This document shows positions 10,001 through 18,282 of a stretch of DNA of 61,974 nucleotides, piece after piece. The DNA is taken from the NCBI GenBank assembly GCA_027364735.1, contig DAHXOT010000013.1, forward strand, positions 1 to 61,974, read 5' to 3'. A program made the translations under genes and the position numbers. Positions within the stretch are counted from its first letter, which is position 1; each line of letters begins with the position of its first letter. This DNA comes from Hydrotalea sp. (GTDB lineage: Bacteria > Bacteroidota > Bacteroidia > Chitinophagales > Chitinophagaceae). Below the pieces are notes generated by a model. The model was not told the origin of the DNA and searched no databases. It worked only from the letters and a program-made list of their open reading frames with translations.

Positions 10001-10675
10001 ATTTTCGTAAGCAATGGCATTGGCAATATCGTTGTAAGTAATATTGGCTGCTTGCATTCGGTAATTATCAATATTCACTTGAAACTCTCTTTCTGGAGCA
10101 CCTACTAAATCAACGCGATTGATTTGAGAAATTTCTTCTAATTTATCTTTTAAATCGTCGGCAAATTTCTTTAAGCGAACCACATCGTAGTTACCACTTA
10201 CATTTACGTACATAATAGGTTGTTCGCTAAAGCTAACTTCTAATGCGGTGGGTTCTTGTGTTAAATCGGTTGGTAAATCTTGTTTAGCCTTATCCATTGC
10301 ATCTTTTACTTTTTGCAATGCTACATCTGTAGGTACATCGGTATCAAATTCTACTTGTATGGCCGAATAATCTTGTACCGAAGTACTGGTTACCTTTTTA
10401 ATTTTTGCACCGGTAATTCCCTTAATTTGTTTTTCAATAGGTCGTGTTACTAAGTTTTCAATATCTTTTGGTGAATTTCCTACATAAATAGTTTGTACAT
10501 AAATTGTAGGAATTACAATATCGGGAAACTGTTCTTTTGGTAAAGTAATAAATTGGTTTACACCCCACATAGTTACAAATAGCATTATTAAATAAACAGA
10601 TGTTCTATTTTTTATTGACCATGTGGTAGGACCAAACTGTTTAAACTTTCCGGTAATATTTTCTAATACACTCAT
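7034..10675 (-). CDS. RND efflux pump, inner-membrane permease (HAE-1/AcrB-like)
   Basis: Proton-driven permease of a tripartite efflux complex, 1213 residues. An N-terminal helix (SVYLIMLFVTMWGVNQF) is followed by a large periplasmic porter loop (FPDIVIPTIYVQTIYVGNSP), then helices with the proton-relay Asp pair in LFGLGIIVDDAIVVIENTHR, then a second periplasmic loop and C-terminal helices (GIVVKNGILVIEFADELRARG). It is longer than E. coli AcrB, with an additional hydrophobic stretch between the two halves (about residues 520-580). It is the last gene of the tetR-tolC-adaptor-pump operon. The substrate is unknown. Confidence 0.93.
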   Translation of the reverse strand: MSVLENITGKFKQFGPTTWSIKNRTSVYLIMLFVTMWGVNQFITLPKEQFPDIVIPTIYVQTIYVGNSPKDIENLVTRPIEKQIKGITGAKIKKVTSTSVQDYSAIQVEFDTDVPTDVALQKVKDAMDKAKQDLPTDLTQEPTALEVSFSEQPIMYVNVSGNYDVVRLKKFADDLKDKLEEISQINRVDLVGAPEREFQVNIDNYRMQAANITYNDIANAIAYENMDISGGLLDVGNMKRNLQLKGEFKTAFDIEKIIVRNTSGAPVYLKDIANIKDTIKESESYARLNGDNVITLNIIKRAGENLIETSDAVKRVTKEMQQSQFPKDLKVVITGDQSKQTRTSFNDLVNSIIIGFILVLLILMFFMGLTNAFFVALSVPLSMFVAFMFLPAADIIVGGHVTLNFIVLFALLFGLGIIVDDAIVVIENTHRIFVQGKGFLSSEKAAMMAAGEVFIPVLAGTLTTLAPFFPLLFWPGIIGKFMIYLPAMLIFTLSASLIVAFIMNPVFAVDFMNHSDDEPVKRKTVLFKRPAFWLIIVVGILLNIVGHNIAASAVIAEGSSSPATPYLFFGNFLLVFAALMIFNRFVLDGWILYFQNHALPWIMNHYENLLRWALKEWRPVYLLLSTIALLFFSFMFFGARKVPVVFFPKGDPNYIYVYLKLPVGTSVNYTDSITHVLENRVDKVLGIDYAKNKNNPIVESVITNVAVGANDPMSGDRSTRSELGRIQISFVEFEKRNGVSTAPYLDSIRHVLKGIAGAEISVDQEKNGPPTDPPVNIEIASEEFDDMIKTAVGLKNYLDSIQVPGVEELKMDIDLNNPEITLTVNRERALREGVSSAQIGMQLRSALFGKEAGKIKDGKDEYKIQIRNEQLERKSLVDLLNMNIIFRDMAAGGAVKHIPIINLVNVDYTSTLGSVKRKNQKRVITLRSNVLSGFTPTEVNQILSKHIANFKKKSDNVTIKQTGEGEQQAETGAFLGKALLIALGLILFILVLQFNSISKAVIILTEIIFSIIGVMLGFGITKMEVSVVMTGIGIVGLAGIVVKNGILVIEFADELRARGLKTREAVIQAGKTRIIPVLLTAMAAILALIPLAVGFNIDFVTMFANWNPHIFFGGDNARFWKPLSWTIIFGLSFAFFMTLVIVPSMYLIAERLRRPMRKMFGGKWISMLGIPPFTIIFLPLMAVTLLRHRAQRKRRTEKLKNQKVNNAFIGSWF

Positions 10676-10786
10676 ATAATTCGTTTATTAGTTTGTAGGT
10701 TTATTTTTTTGAACAAATTTTTAAGCACTTGGCAATAAGGTTGTGTTATGCACCAGTACTTTAATTTGTTAATCAGCAATAAAATT

Positions 10787-11950
10787 TTATTTCTGATCGG
10801 TTGTAATTAATTGTCCTTCATATAAATTTTGAAAGCCATCGGTAATTAGTTTATCTCCTGGTTTTAAACCCGAGTTTATTTCAATTTTATCGCCATATAA
10901 TTCACCAATACTTACTGTTGTTTTGTGGGCAATAATTTTTCCGTTTTGTTCTAATGCTACTATAACAAATTTTCCTTTTTCATCGGTTTGTATTGTATTG
11001 ATAGGAACGGTAATAGCGTTGGCAACGCTGTAATCGAGAATTTTAACTTCTGCAACTTGATTAGGTTTTAAATCTTTATCGGCAGGAAGTTTCGCTTCAA
11101 TATAAAAACTGCGACTGAGCGGATCAATAATTTTTCCAACAACATTAATGCTAGCTTCTATTGTTTTATTAATATCGGGGAAAGTTATTTTAGTGCGTGT
11201 TCCCACTTTTACCTTTTCTAAATAATTTTCCGGTACTTGTGCAGTAAGTTTTAAGTTAGAAGTATTTACAATAGATATTTGAGGAGATTGGCCTAATACA
11301 CCAATAAAGGTTTCGCCTACTCTAATATCTACTGTTTCTAAAACGCCATCAATTGGTGCATATACATTTGAAAAACTAAGTTGTTCCTTTACCGTGTTTA
11401 TTTGTTTTTCAATATTATCAACAGAATTTTTTGCTTGTAATAATTGAACTTCAGTACCAATATTTTCTTTCCATAAGTTTTGTTGGCGTTGATATAAATC
11501 TTTAGCAAAACTTAGTTGTGTTTGTAATTGGTCTAATTGTTTTTTTACAATGGCATCATCTAATTTTAAAAGTAAAGTACCTTTCTTTACAAAATCGCCT
11601 TGCTTTACTAATAGTTCCTTTACTTGTCCGCCTTGTGCACGTGGAGTTACGTACATAATGTTTACCGCTTCAATTTTGCCTTGCAAGTTGATAAAATGGT
11701 TAAACTGATGTGGTTCGATAGACGTTATGCTTACCAATTTTGCATTTTCTTGTTTAGTAGCCGAAGTGTCTAACAAGGTAATTTCATTTTCTAACTTTAC
11801 AATTTCTTCACCAAGTTTTACTTGTTGTTTTTTCAAATCTTCCAACTTGGTTTTTTTAGTATTTAGTAGGGTAGCATTGTCTGTTTTTGTTTCGCATGAA
11901 ATTAATATCAACATAAAAGCGGTAACAAAAACAATAGTTATTTTTTGCAT
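10787..11950 (-). CDS. RND efflux periplasmic adaptor (membrane fusion protein)
   Basis: 387-residue lipoprotein: signal with lipobox LISC (Cys19), then a coiled-coil stretch rich in Lys/Glu (residues about 30-65), the lipoyl/barrel-sandwich halves (VKQGDFVKKGTLLLKLD and YAPIDGVLETVDIRVGE) around an alpha-hairpin, and a C-terminal beta-barrel domain. It links the inner-membrane pump to the TolC-like channel. The gene is between the tolC-like gene (27 bases upstream) and the pump (111 bases downstream), all minus strand. Confidence 0.92.
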   Translation of the reverse strand: MQKITIVFVTAFMLILISCETKTDNATLLNTKKTKLEDLKKQQVKLGEEIVKLENEITLLDTSATKQENAKLVSITSIEPHQFNHFINLQGKIEAVNIMYVTPRAQGGQVKELLVKQGDFVKKGTLLLKLDDAIVKKQLDQLQTQLSFAKDLYQRQQNLWKENIGTEVQLLQAKNSVDNIEKQINTVKEQLSFSNVYAPIDGVLETVDIRVGETFIGVLGQSPQISIVNTSNLKLTAQVPENYLEKVKVGTRTKITFPDINKTIEASINVVGKIIDPLSRSFYIEAKLPADKDLKPNQVAEVKILDYSVANAITVPINTIQTDEKGKFVIVALEQNGKIIAHKTTVSIGELYGDKIEINSGLKPGDKLITDGFQNLYEGQLITTDQK

Positions 11951-11977
11951 AAAAAATGTATTAAAATTTTAGATATT

Positions 11978-13324
11978 TTATTTTAGTTTGCCAATAGCTT
12001 TATTATAATCAACTTTTGCAATTACTGCATCGTACATTGCACCAATGTAATTTGTTTGTGCAGTAATTAAGTCGGTTTGTGCGGTAGTTATTTCTATATT
12101 AGATCCGGTACCGGTTTCAAGTTTTCTTTTTGTTTGGTTATAAACGCTTTCAGCCAAATCCATATTTTTCTTTTGAAAGTTTAATGTATTAATGGCTGTT
12201 TCGAAATTAAGTTTAGCTTGTTGTACTTCATTGTCAATAGTAAGTTTTAAGTTATCGAGTTGGTTATTGGTTTGTAATAATGAAATTTTAGCTTGTTTAA
12301 TTTTCGAATCTTTAGAAAAGCCATCAAAAATTGGTACAGATATATTTAAGCCAACAAAAGAAGTAGTAAACCAATCGCCTTTTCCAAAAATGTCAAATTG
12401 GGTTCTATAAGCTTGTTTACTATAAACACTGGTAAATGCAATTGAGGGATAATAACTAAGTTTATAACGTTTAATATTGTATTCGTTTAATTTTTTTGCA
12501 ATATTTAAATATTGAAATTCTTTTCTATCTGTATATTGATATCCGGTATCTGCTAATCCGGTTTTAATATTATCGTAGCTAATTTCATCTGTTAAGGTTA
12601 AGGAATCTTTTATAGGCATTCCCATTAATGTTTTTAATCCTAAATAACCAATCTGAATTGAATTGAGTGCTTTTTGTTTTTGAGTTTCAAGGTTAGCAAT
12701 TTGAACATTTATTTTATCAATATCTAATTTTTCAGAAAAGCCATTATTATACATTACTGTAACCTCGTATTGTAATTTTTTTAATCTTTCAATATTGGCA
12801 TCTAATAAATTAATTTGTGTTTTGCTTACTGCTAACTGGTAATATATTTTATATACATTGGCTTTAATTACTTCTTTTGTTACTTCAACATTTTTTTCTT
12901 GAAACTCCATTGAAGCAGCCCTAGCTTGTAAGCCAACAAAAACTTGTCCATCAAATAATAGCTGTTGTAATTGCAAATTGGCACTTGAATTATATTTTGT
13001 ACCAAATTGAACCGGCTCATAAGTACCTGCCGGTCCGCCAAAAAACTGTGCAGGAATTAAAGTTGTAGGAATTTTAAGATAATCTGTAAGTCCAAAACTT
13101 CCAGATAAATTTGGAAGTGCTGCCGATGTAATATCTCTATTTTGTTGTTGTTGCATTTTAACTGCTAATAATGCGTTTTTTACTTGCACATTATTTTTTA
13201 CTGCATAGTCAATACATTGTTGAACTGAAAAGTTATGAAGTCCGGGCGATTGTGCCATTGCCGATACAAAAGCTATACAAGCAAAGCTTGAGAGTAGTAA
13301 AAATTTTCTAAATCGGTTGGTCAT
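11978..13324 (-). CDS. TolC-family outer-membrane efflux protein
   Basis: 448 residues with a Sec signal ending in FVSAMAQ and two repeats of the outer-membrane-efflux domain made of long coiled-coil helices and short membrane strands. It forms the exit duct of the tripartite pump encoded downstream. Four bases separate it from the end of the tetR gene, so the two are cotranscribed and the regulator comes first in the operon. Confidence 0.92.
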   Translation of the reverse strand: MTNRFRKFLLLSSFACIAFVSAMAQSPGLHNFSVQQCIDYAVKNNVQVKNALLAVKMQQQQNRDITSAALPNLSGSFGLTDYLKIPTTLIPAQFFGGPAGTYEPVQFGTKYNSSANLQLQQLLFDGQVFVGLQARAASMEFQEKNVEVTKEVIKANVYKIYYQLAVSKTQINLLDANIERLKKLQYEVTVMYNNGFSEKLDIDKINVQIANLETQKQKALNSIQIGYLGLKTLMGMPIKDSLTLTDEISYDNIKTGLADTGYQYTDRKEFQYLNIAKKLNEYNIKRYKLSYYPSIAFTSVYSKQAYRTQFDIFGKGDWFTTSFVGLNISVPIFDGFSKDSKIKQAKISLLQTNNQLDNLKLTIDNEVQQAKLNFETAINTLNFQKKNMDLAESVYNQTKRKLETGTGSNIEITTAQTDLITAQTNYIGAMYDAVIAKVDYNKAIGKLK

Positions 13325-13328
13325 AATT

Positions 13329-13943
13329 TTATTTTTTTAATCTTTGTTGTTTATATTTTTGAATTAATTTTTGTCCTTTATTACTGGCAATGCCGTGTAA
13401 AAAATTGTCAGTTATTTCTTGTAAAATTTCCGTTAAAGAATATTTTCCATACTGAAATGCAATTGCATCTAAAACAAGAAAAGTAGTTGTAATTCGGTAT
13501 TGTGCTAAAATATCTGTATTAATTTCTTCTCTGTATAATCCTTCTTTTTTGCCGCGTTCTAAATTATCTTTAATAACCGCAGCAAAAAATTTGCTTTTGT
13601 GTTCGGTTAATTTTTTAAATGCGTTGTGATGATATTTTTCTAAATCATACATTAATGATGGGTTCATGTTGGCAAGCATTTCAATTACATGGTCGAGTGC
13701 CAAAAAAACTTCATGAACTGCATCTTTACAGTTGGTGGCTTGTTGGTAGCAAACAGTTTCATTTTCGGCAATTACTATGTTTATTACATTATCTACTAGC
13801 GAATCTTTGTCAGAGTAAAATTGGTAAATAGTTTTTTTGCTAATGCCTAAATTAGCGGCTATTTCATCCATGCTTACACTTCTAATGCCAAATCGCATAA
13901 AAAGTTCATGGGCTTTGTAGGTAATTCTGTCTTGTACTTCCAT
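13329..13943 (-). CDS. TetR/AcrR-family repressor of the efflux operon
   Basis: 204 residues. The N-terminal TetR helix-turn-helix is clear (RSVSMDEIAANLGISKKTIY, residues about 19-38) and the C-terminal part is an all-helical ligand domain. It is the first gene of the operon that encodes the outer-membrane channel, adaptor and RND pump, and the promoter region carries a long palindrome (13969-13998), so autoregulation together with control of the pump is likely. The inducer is unknown. Confidence 0.92.
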   Translation of the reverse strand: MEVQDRITYKAHELFMRFGIRSVSMDEIAANLGISKKTIYQFYSDKDSLVDNVINIVIAENETVCYQQATNCKDAVHEVFLALDHVIEMLANMNPSLMYDLEKYHHNAFKKLTEHKSKFFAAVIKDNLERGKKEGLYREEINTDILAQYRITTTFLVLDAIAFQYGKYSLTEILQEITDNFLHGIASNKGQKLIQKYKQQRLKK

Positions 13944-13960
13944 AATTTAAAAAACGGTGG

Positions 13961-13998
13961 CAAAACTACGGAAACTTTTTTTGTAACAAAAGTTTCCG
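13961..13998 (-). promoter_or_regulatory. Promoter and TetR-type operator of the efflux operon
   Basis: An 11-base perfect inverted repeat CGGAAACTTTT (13969-13979) / AAAAGTTTCCG (13988-13998) with an 8-base spacer lies 26 bases upstream of the tetR ATG. On the minus strand it contains TTTG (13990-13987, candidate -33), and 18 bases on is TAGTTTTG (13968-13961), a perfect match to the Bacteroidota -7 consensus TAnnTTTG. The palindrome therefore fills the space between the promoter elements, as expected for a repressor site. Confidence 0.8.
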
Positions 13999-14113
13999 AT
14001 AAAAAAATAATATTTATTTGTTAAAAGGTTATTTGCTTGTAATAGCGGTTTAAAAAGTAACAATTAGTAATTACAAATGTTTATTGTTTACATTTTATTA
14101 CCATCTTTGCTGT

Positions 14114-14758
14114 ATGTTAAAGCAAAAAACATCTTTAATTATTAGTAAACTTTTAAAAAAAATAGTTCAATATTTTTTGCAAGGGTTGGCAGTATTAGCT
14201 CCCATTGGTATTACCATTTGGGTTGTTTTATCGTTATTTAATTTTGTAGATGATATATTGCCCAATATTATTCATTCTATTTTCCCCGGTTGGTTGGAAA
14301 AAGATGCGGAAGGGAACTTAAAAAAAATACCCGGACTTGGTTTTGTGGTTGTAATTATTATTGTATTATTTGTAGGAAGAATTTCTTCTTCATTTATTTT
14401 TTCTAAATTGGTAAAAGCATTTGATAACGTATTAGAAAACACACCCGGCATTAAATTTATTTATTCTTCGGTTAAAGACTTTTTTGAAGCATTTGCAGGC
14501 AATAAAAAGAAATTCGATAAGCCTGTTTTGGTAAATGTTGATGCAGAAAATGTTTGGCGTGTTGGATTTATTACACAAAAAGATGCTGATGATTTTGAAA
14601 TAAAAGATCATTTGGTAGTATATGTTCCGCATTCTTATGCCATAAGTGGTATTACCTATCTTGTTCCCAAAGAAAAAGTACGCGTATTAAATAAAATTAC
14701 TGCATCAGACGCCATGAAGTTTGCTGTAAGTGGCGGTGTTACAGATGTTGCCGATTAA
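14114..14758 (+). CDS. DUF502 membrane protein
   Basis: 214 residues from ATG 14114 (an upstream in-frame TTG at 14084 is not needed). Two hydrophobic helices are visible, LAVLAPIGITIWVVLSLF and GFVVVIIIVLFVGRI, followed by the DUF502 signature around NTPGIKFIYSSVKDFFEAF and a C-terminal soluble segment. The family is widespread and its function is unknown. The gene precedes serC by about 60 bases on the same strand. Confidence 0.88.
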   Translation: MLKQKTSLIISKLLKKIVQYFLQGLAVLAPIGITIWVVLSLFNFVDDILPNIIHSIFPGWLEKDAEGNLKKIPGLGFVVVIIIVLFVGRISSSFIFSKLVKAFDNVLENTPGIKFIYSSVKDFFEAFAGNKKKFDKPVLVNVDAENVWRVGFITQKDADDFEIKDHLVVYVPHSYAISGITYLVPKEKVRVLNKITASDAMKFAVSGGVTDVAD

Positions 14759-14819
14759 GTTTTTTATCTTAACAAAGCATTCTTTTGTTTTTAATTAACT
14801 TGCAGCTTTTTAGCAAGCA

Positions 14820-15890
14820 ATGAAAAAACACAATTTTAATTCAGGTCCTTCAATTCTTCCACAAGAAGTAGTGCAACAAGCTGCAGAAGCTATTATTAAC
14901 TTTAATAATACCGGTTTATCTATTTTAGAAATTGGTCATAGAACCAATTGGTTTATGGAAGTGATGGAAGAAGCAAGAAGTTTAGTAAAAGAACTAATGC
15001 AATTAGATGATACTTACGAAGTGCTTTTTTTGCATGGAGGTGCTACCACACAATTTATGCAAGTACCGATGAACTTACTCGATGACACTGAAATGGCAGC
15101 TTATTGCGATGACGGTATTTGGGGAAGTAAAGCAATTAAAGAAGCTTCCTTATTCGGAAAAATAGAAGTTGTTGCATCATCGAAAGATAAAAATTATACT
15201 TACATAAATAAAAATTTTCCTATACCATTTTCTGCAAAATACATTCATCTTACCAGTAATAATACTGTTGAAGGAACACAATGGCATTCATTTCCAAAAA
15301 CAACTGTTCCATTAATTGCCGATATGAGTAGCGATATTTTTAGTAGGCAATTAAACTTTAAGGAATTTTCATTAATCTATGCAGGAGCACAAAAAAATAT
15401 GGGAGCTGCAGGTGTTAATTTATTAGTAGTTAAGAAAAATATTTTAGGAACAATTAAGCGATCCATTCCTATAATCATGGATTATAGAAAACATATTGAT
15501 GCCCATTCTTTACTAAATACACCGCCGGTTTTTGCAGTGTATGTTGCCATGCTAACATTGCGATGGATAAAAAAAGAAGGCGGCTTAAATGAAATGGAAA
15601 AACGAAGTAAAGAAAGAGCCAACTTATTATACAACACCATTGATAGTATTCCATTATTTAAGTGTTATATTGATAAGGAAGATAGAAGCTTAATGAATGC
15701 AGTTTTTTTTATTGAAAACGAAACATTGTTACAATCTTTTTTACAGGAATGTAATAACAATGGAATGATTGGTGTAAAAGGTTATAGAACCGTTGGTGGA
15801 ATAAGAGTAAGTATGTACAATGCTTTACCTATGGAAAGTGTTATTGCATTTACCGACTTAATGAAATCATTTGCAGCAAAAAATTCTTAA
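14820..15890 (+). CDS. serC: Phosphoserine aminotransferase
   Basis: PLP enzyme that converts 3-phosphohydroxypyruvate to phosphoserine (serine synthesis, also pyridoxal-phosphate synthesis in some bacteria). The 356 residues begin with HNFNSGPSILPQEVVQQAAE and contain ILEIGHRTNWF, FLHGGATTQF and the lysine region YAGAQKNMGAAG, all typical of SerC. In many Bacteroidota serC, serA and a DUF1015 gene form one cluster. Here DUF1015 follows 23 bases later and serA is not in the window. Confidence 0.96.
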   Translation: MKKHNFNSGPSILPQEVVQQAAEAIINFNNTGLSILEIGHRTNWFMEVMEEARSLVKELMQLDDTYEVLFLHGGATTQFMQVPMNLLDDTEMAAYCDDGIWGSKAIKEASLFGKIEVVASSKDKNYTYINKNFPIPFSAKYIHLTSNNTVEGTQWHSFPKTTVPLIADMSSDIFSRQLNFKEFSLIYAGAQKNMGAAGVNLLVVKKNILGTIKRSIPIIMDYRKHIDAHSLLNTPPVFAVYVAMLTLRWIKKEGGLNEMEKRSKERANLLYNTIDSIPLFKCYIDKEDRSLMNAVFFIENETLLQSFLQECNNNGMIGVKGYRTVGGIRVSMYNALPMESVIAFTDLMKSFAAKNS

Positions 15891-15913
15891 ATAAAATCAA
15901 TAGTATAAAAATA

Positions 15914-17149
15914 ATGATCCTTATTAAACCCTTTAAAGCGTTACGCCCACAGGCACAATTTGCAAAAACAGTAGCCAGCAAACCCTATGATGTATTAAAT
16001 AGTGCCGAAGCAAAAGTTGAAACACAAGGTAACCCCAACTCTTTTTTGCATATTACAAAAAGCGAAATTGATTTACCCGATACTACCGATATACACTCCT
16101 CCATTGTTTACGAAAAGGCAAAAGAAAATTTAGATGCATTTATTAAAAGAGAAATTCTTTTTCAAGAAAGTAAAGAATGTTATTATGTGTATCAATTAAT
16201 TATGAATGGCAGAAGTCAAACCGGCTTAGTTGCCCTTAGCAGTATTGATGATTACGAAGAAAATAAAATAAAGAAACACGAATTTACACGTCCTGAAAAA
16301 GAGCAAGATAGAATTAACCACATAAAAACTACCGGGGCACAAACTGGGAATGTTTTTTTAGCCTATAGAAATGATCTTGAATTAGATGCAATTATCGAAA
16401 AATGGAAATCAACAAAAACACCTGTTTACGATTTTATTGCCACCGATAACATTCAACATACAATTTGGGTAATAAGTGATACTACAGTAATAGAGCATAT
16501 TACTACTTTATTTAAAGAAAAAATAGCCAATACATATATTGCCGATGGGCATCATCGTGCAGCTTCTGCAGCAAAAGTTCGCCAATCATTGGGCCAGCAA
16601 AAAACAACAGCTTCTAACTATTTTCTTACAACATTATTTCCCTCTAATCAATTATACATTATGGATTATAATAGGGTTGTAAAAGATTTGAATGGATTGA
16701 GTAAAGAAAATTTTCTTTCGGCTATAGAAGAAAATTTTTCAATTAATGAAATAGGAAAAAAAGCAATTGCACCCAATACTTTACACCAATTTGGCATGTA
16801 CTTAGATGGCAGTTGGTATTTATTAACTTCGAAAGAAAATACCTATACCAACGATCCTATTGGTATTTTAGATGTAACTATTTTACAAAATAATATATTG
16901 AATAATATTTTGAATATTACAGATCCACGAACAGATACAAGAATAGATTTTATTGGAGGTATTCGAGGATTAAGCGAATTAGAGAAGCGAGTTAATAATG
17001 GCGATATGCAAGTGGCATTTAGTTTATATCCGGTAACTATTGATCAATTATTTAATATTGCCGATAGTGGTAATGTAATGCCGCCTAAAAGCACTTGGTT
17101 TGAGCCAAAATTGCGAGATGGATTGTTAACGCATGTAATTTTTAATTAA
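15914..17149 (+). CDS. DUF1015 family protein
   Basis: 411 residues that match the DUF1015 family by overall layout: N-terminal FKALRPQAQFAKTVASKPYD, central YIADGHHRAASA, and the C-terminal RIDFIGGIRGLSELEKRV and MPPKSTWFEPKLRDGL segments. The family includes putative kinase-like proteins frequently linked to serine synthesis genes; the biochemical role is not established. It directly follows serC and is probably cotranscribed with it. Confidence 0.9.
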   Translation: MILIKPFKALRPQAQFAKTVASKPYDVLNSAEAKVETQGNPNSFLHITKSEIDLPDTTDIHSSIVYEKAKENLDAFIKREILFQESKECYYVYQLIMNGRSQTGLVALSSIDDYEENKIKKHEFTRPEKEQDRINHIKTTGAQTGNVFLAYRNDLELDAIIEKWKSTKTPVYDFIATDNIQHTIWVISDTTVIEHITTLFKEKIANTYIADGHHRAASAAKVRQSLGQQKTTASNYFLTTLFPSNQLYIMDYNRVVKDLNGLSKENFLSAIEENFSINEIGKKAIAPNTLHQFGMYLDGSWYLLTSKENTYTNDPIGILDVTILQNNILNNILNITDPRTDTRIDFIGGIRGLSELEKRVNNGDMQVAFSLYPVTIDQLFNIADSGNVMPPKSTWFEPKLRDGLLTHVIFN

Positions 17150-17167
17150 AGCTCATTAAACAGTAAC

Positions 17168-18184
17168 ATGAAACACATACAACTTTTTATTGTTGCATTA
17201 TTGGTACTTTCTTTTTCAACTTTTGGACAAAACCCCAATGCAAAACAATTATATGCTACTGCTAAAGAGTTTATTAAACAAGGAGATTATGATAATGCTA
17301 CATTAGTATTAAATAATGCATTAAAACAAGAGCCGTATAATTTTGAAATGCTTAAAGATTTGGCTTTTGTAAATTATCTGAAAAGAGATTTTGCCGAATC
17401 TATTAATGTATGTAAACAAATAATGGATAGGCCCGATGTTGATGAACAAGTATTTCAAATTTTGGGAATGAATTATAAAGCTTTAGCAGAAAATAAAGAA
17501 TGTGCAAAAATGTATAAAGCTGCCTTAAAAAAATTCCCGAATAGTGGTATTATATATAATGAAATTGGCGAATTAATGGCTGCGGATAAAAACTTACCTG
17601 GTGCCATAGAGCAGTGGGAAAAAGGAATTGAACTTGCACCAAGCTATAGTAACAATTATTTTAATGCTACTAATTTTTATGCATCAATAGGTAATTTGTT
17701 TAAAGAAATTATTTATGGCGAAATTTTTATAAATTTAGAAAGCTATTCAACACGTACAGCCAATGTTAAAGCCTTGTTACTCGAAGCGTATAAAAAAATA
17801 TATGCCTCAAATAATATTCAGCAACAATCTTTACAATATCATTCAGATTTTGCCAATCGTTTTTTTGAAACACTTGCAAAAAGTAAAAATTTAGCAGATG
17901 ATGGTATTACACCCGAAATATTAACAGCTATACGAGCAAGGTTTATTATAGATTGGTTTGCAGAAAATAATCAAGATAAATATCCTTTCCGATTATTCGA
18001 TCATTTACAATATTTATTACGCGAGGGTATGTTTGAAGCGTACAATGAATGGATATTTGCTACCGCTGCTAATCCTTCAAGCTATGCAGCATGGATAAAT
18101 ACTTACCCAAAGCAAGCAGAAGCATTTAAACAATTTCAGCAGAGCAGGGTTTTTAAGCTGCCATTAGGGCAATATTATAAGTAA
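17168..18184 (+). CDS. Secreted tetratricopeptide-repeat protein
   Basis: 338 residues with a Sec signal (LFIVALLVLSFSTFGQ) and TPR-like helical pairs over about residues 25-180 (for example AKEFIKQGDYDNATLVLNNA and GAIEQWEKGIELAPSY). The C-terminal half has no recognisable domain. It is 18 bases after the DUF1015 gene. It is probably a periplasmic scaffold protein; the partner is unknown. Confidence 0.8.
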   Translation: MKHIQLFIVALLVLSFSTFGQNPNAKQLYATAKEFIKQGDYDNATLVLNNALKQEPYNFEMLKDLAFVNYLKRDFAESINVCKQIMDRPDVDEQVFQILGMNYKALAENKECAKMYKAALKKFPNSGIIYNEIGELMAADKNLPGAIEQWEKGIELAPSYSNNYFNATNFYASIGNLFKEIIYGEIFINLESYSTRTANVKALLLEAYKKIYASNNIQQQSLQYHSDFANRFFETLAKSKNLADDGITPEILTAIRARFIIDWFAENNQDKYPFRLFDHLQYLLREGMFEAYNEWIFATAANPSSYAAWINTYPKQAEAFKQFQQSRVFKLPLGQYYK

Positions 18185-18282
18185 TGCTAATTTTTTAAAT
18201 TAGTGAATTGCTATTGAAACAAAAAAACTTTTTTTGTCAGTTCATAATTATTCGGATATTGTAATTTCATTAACGATTGCAT

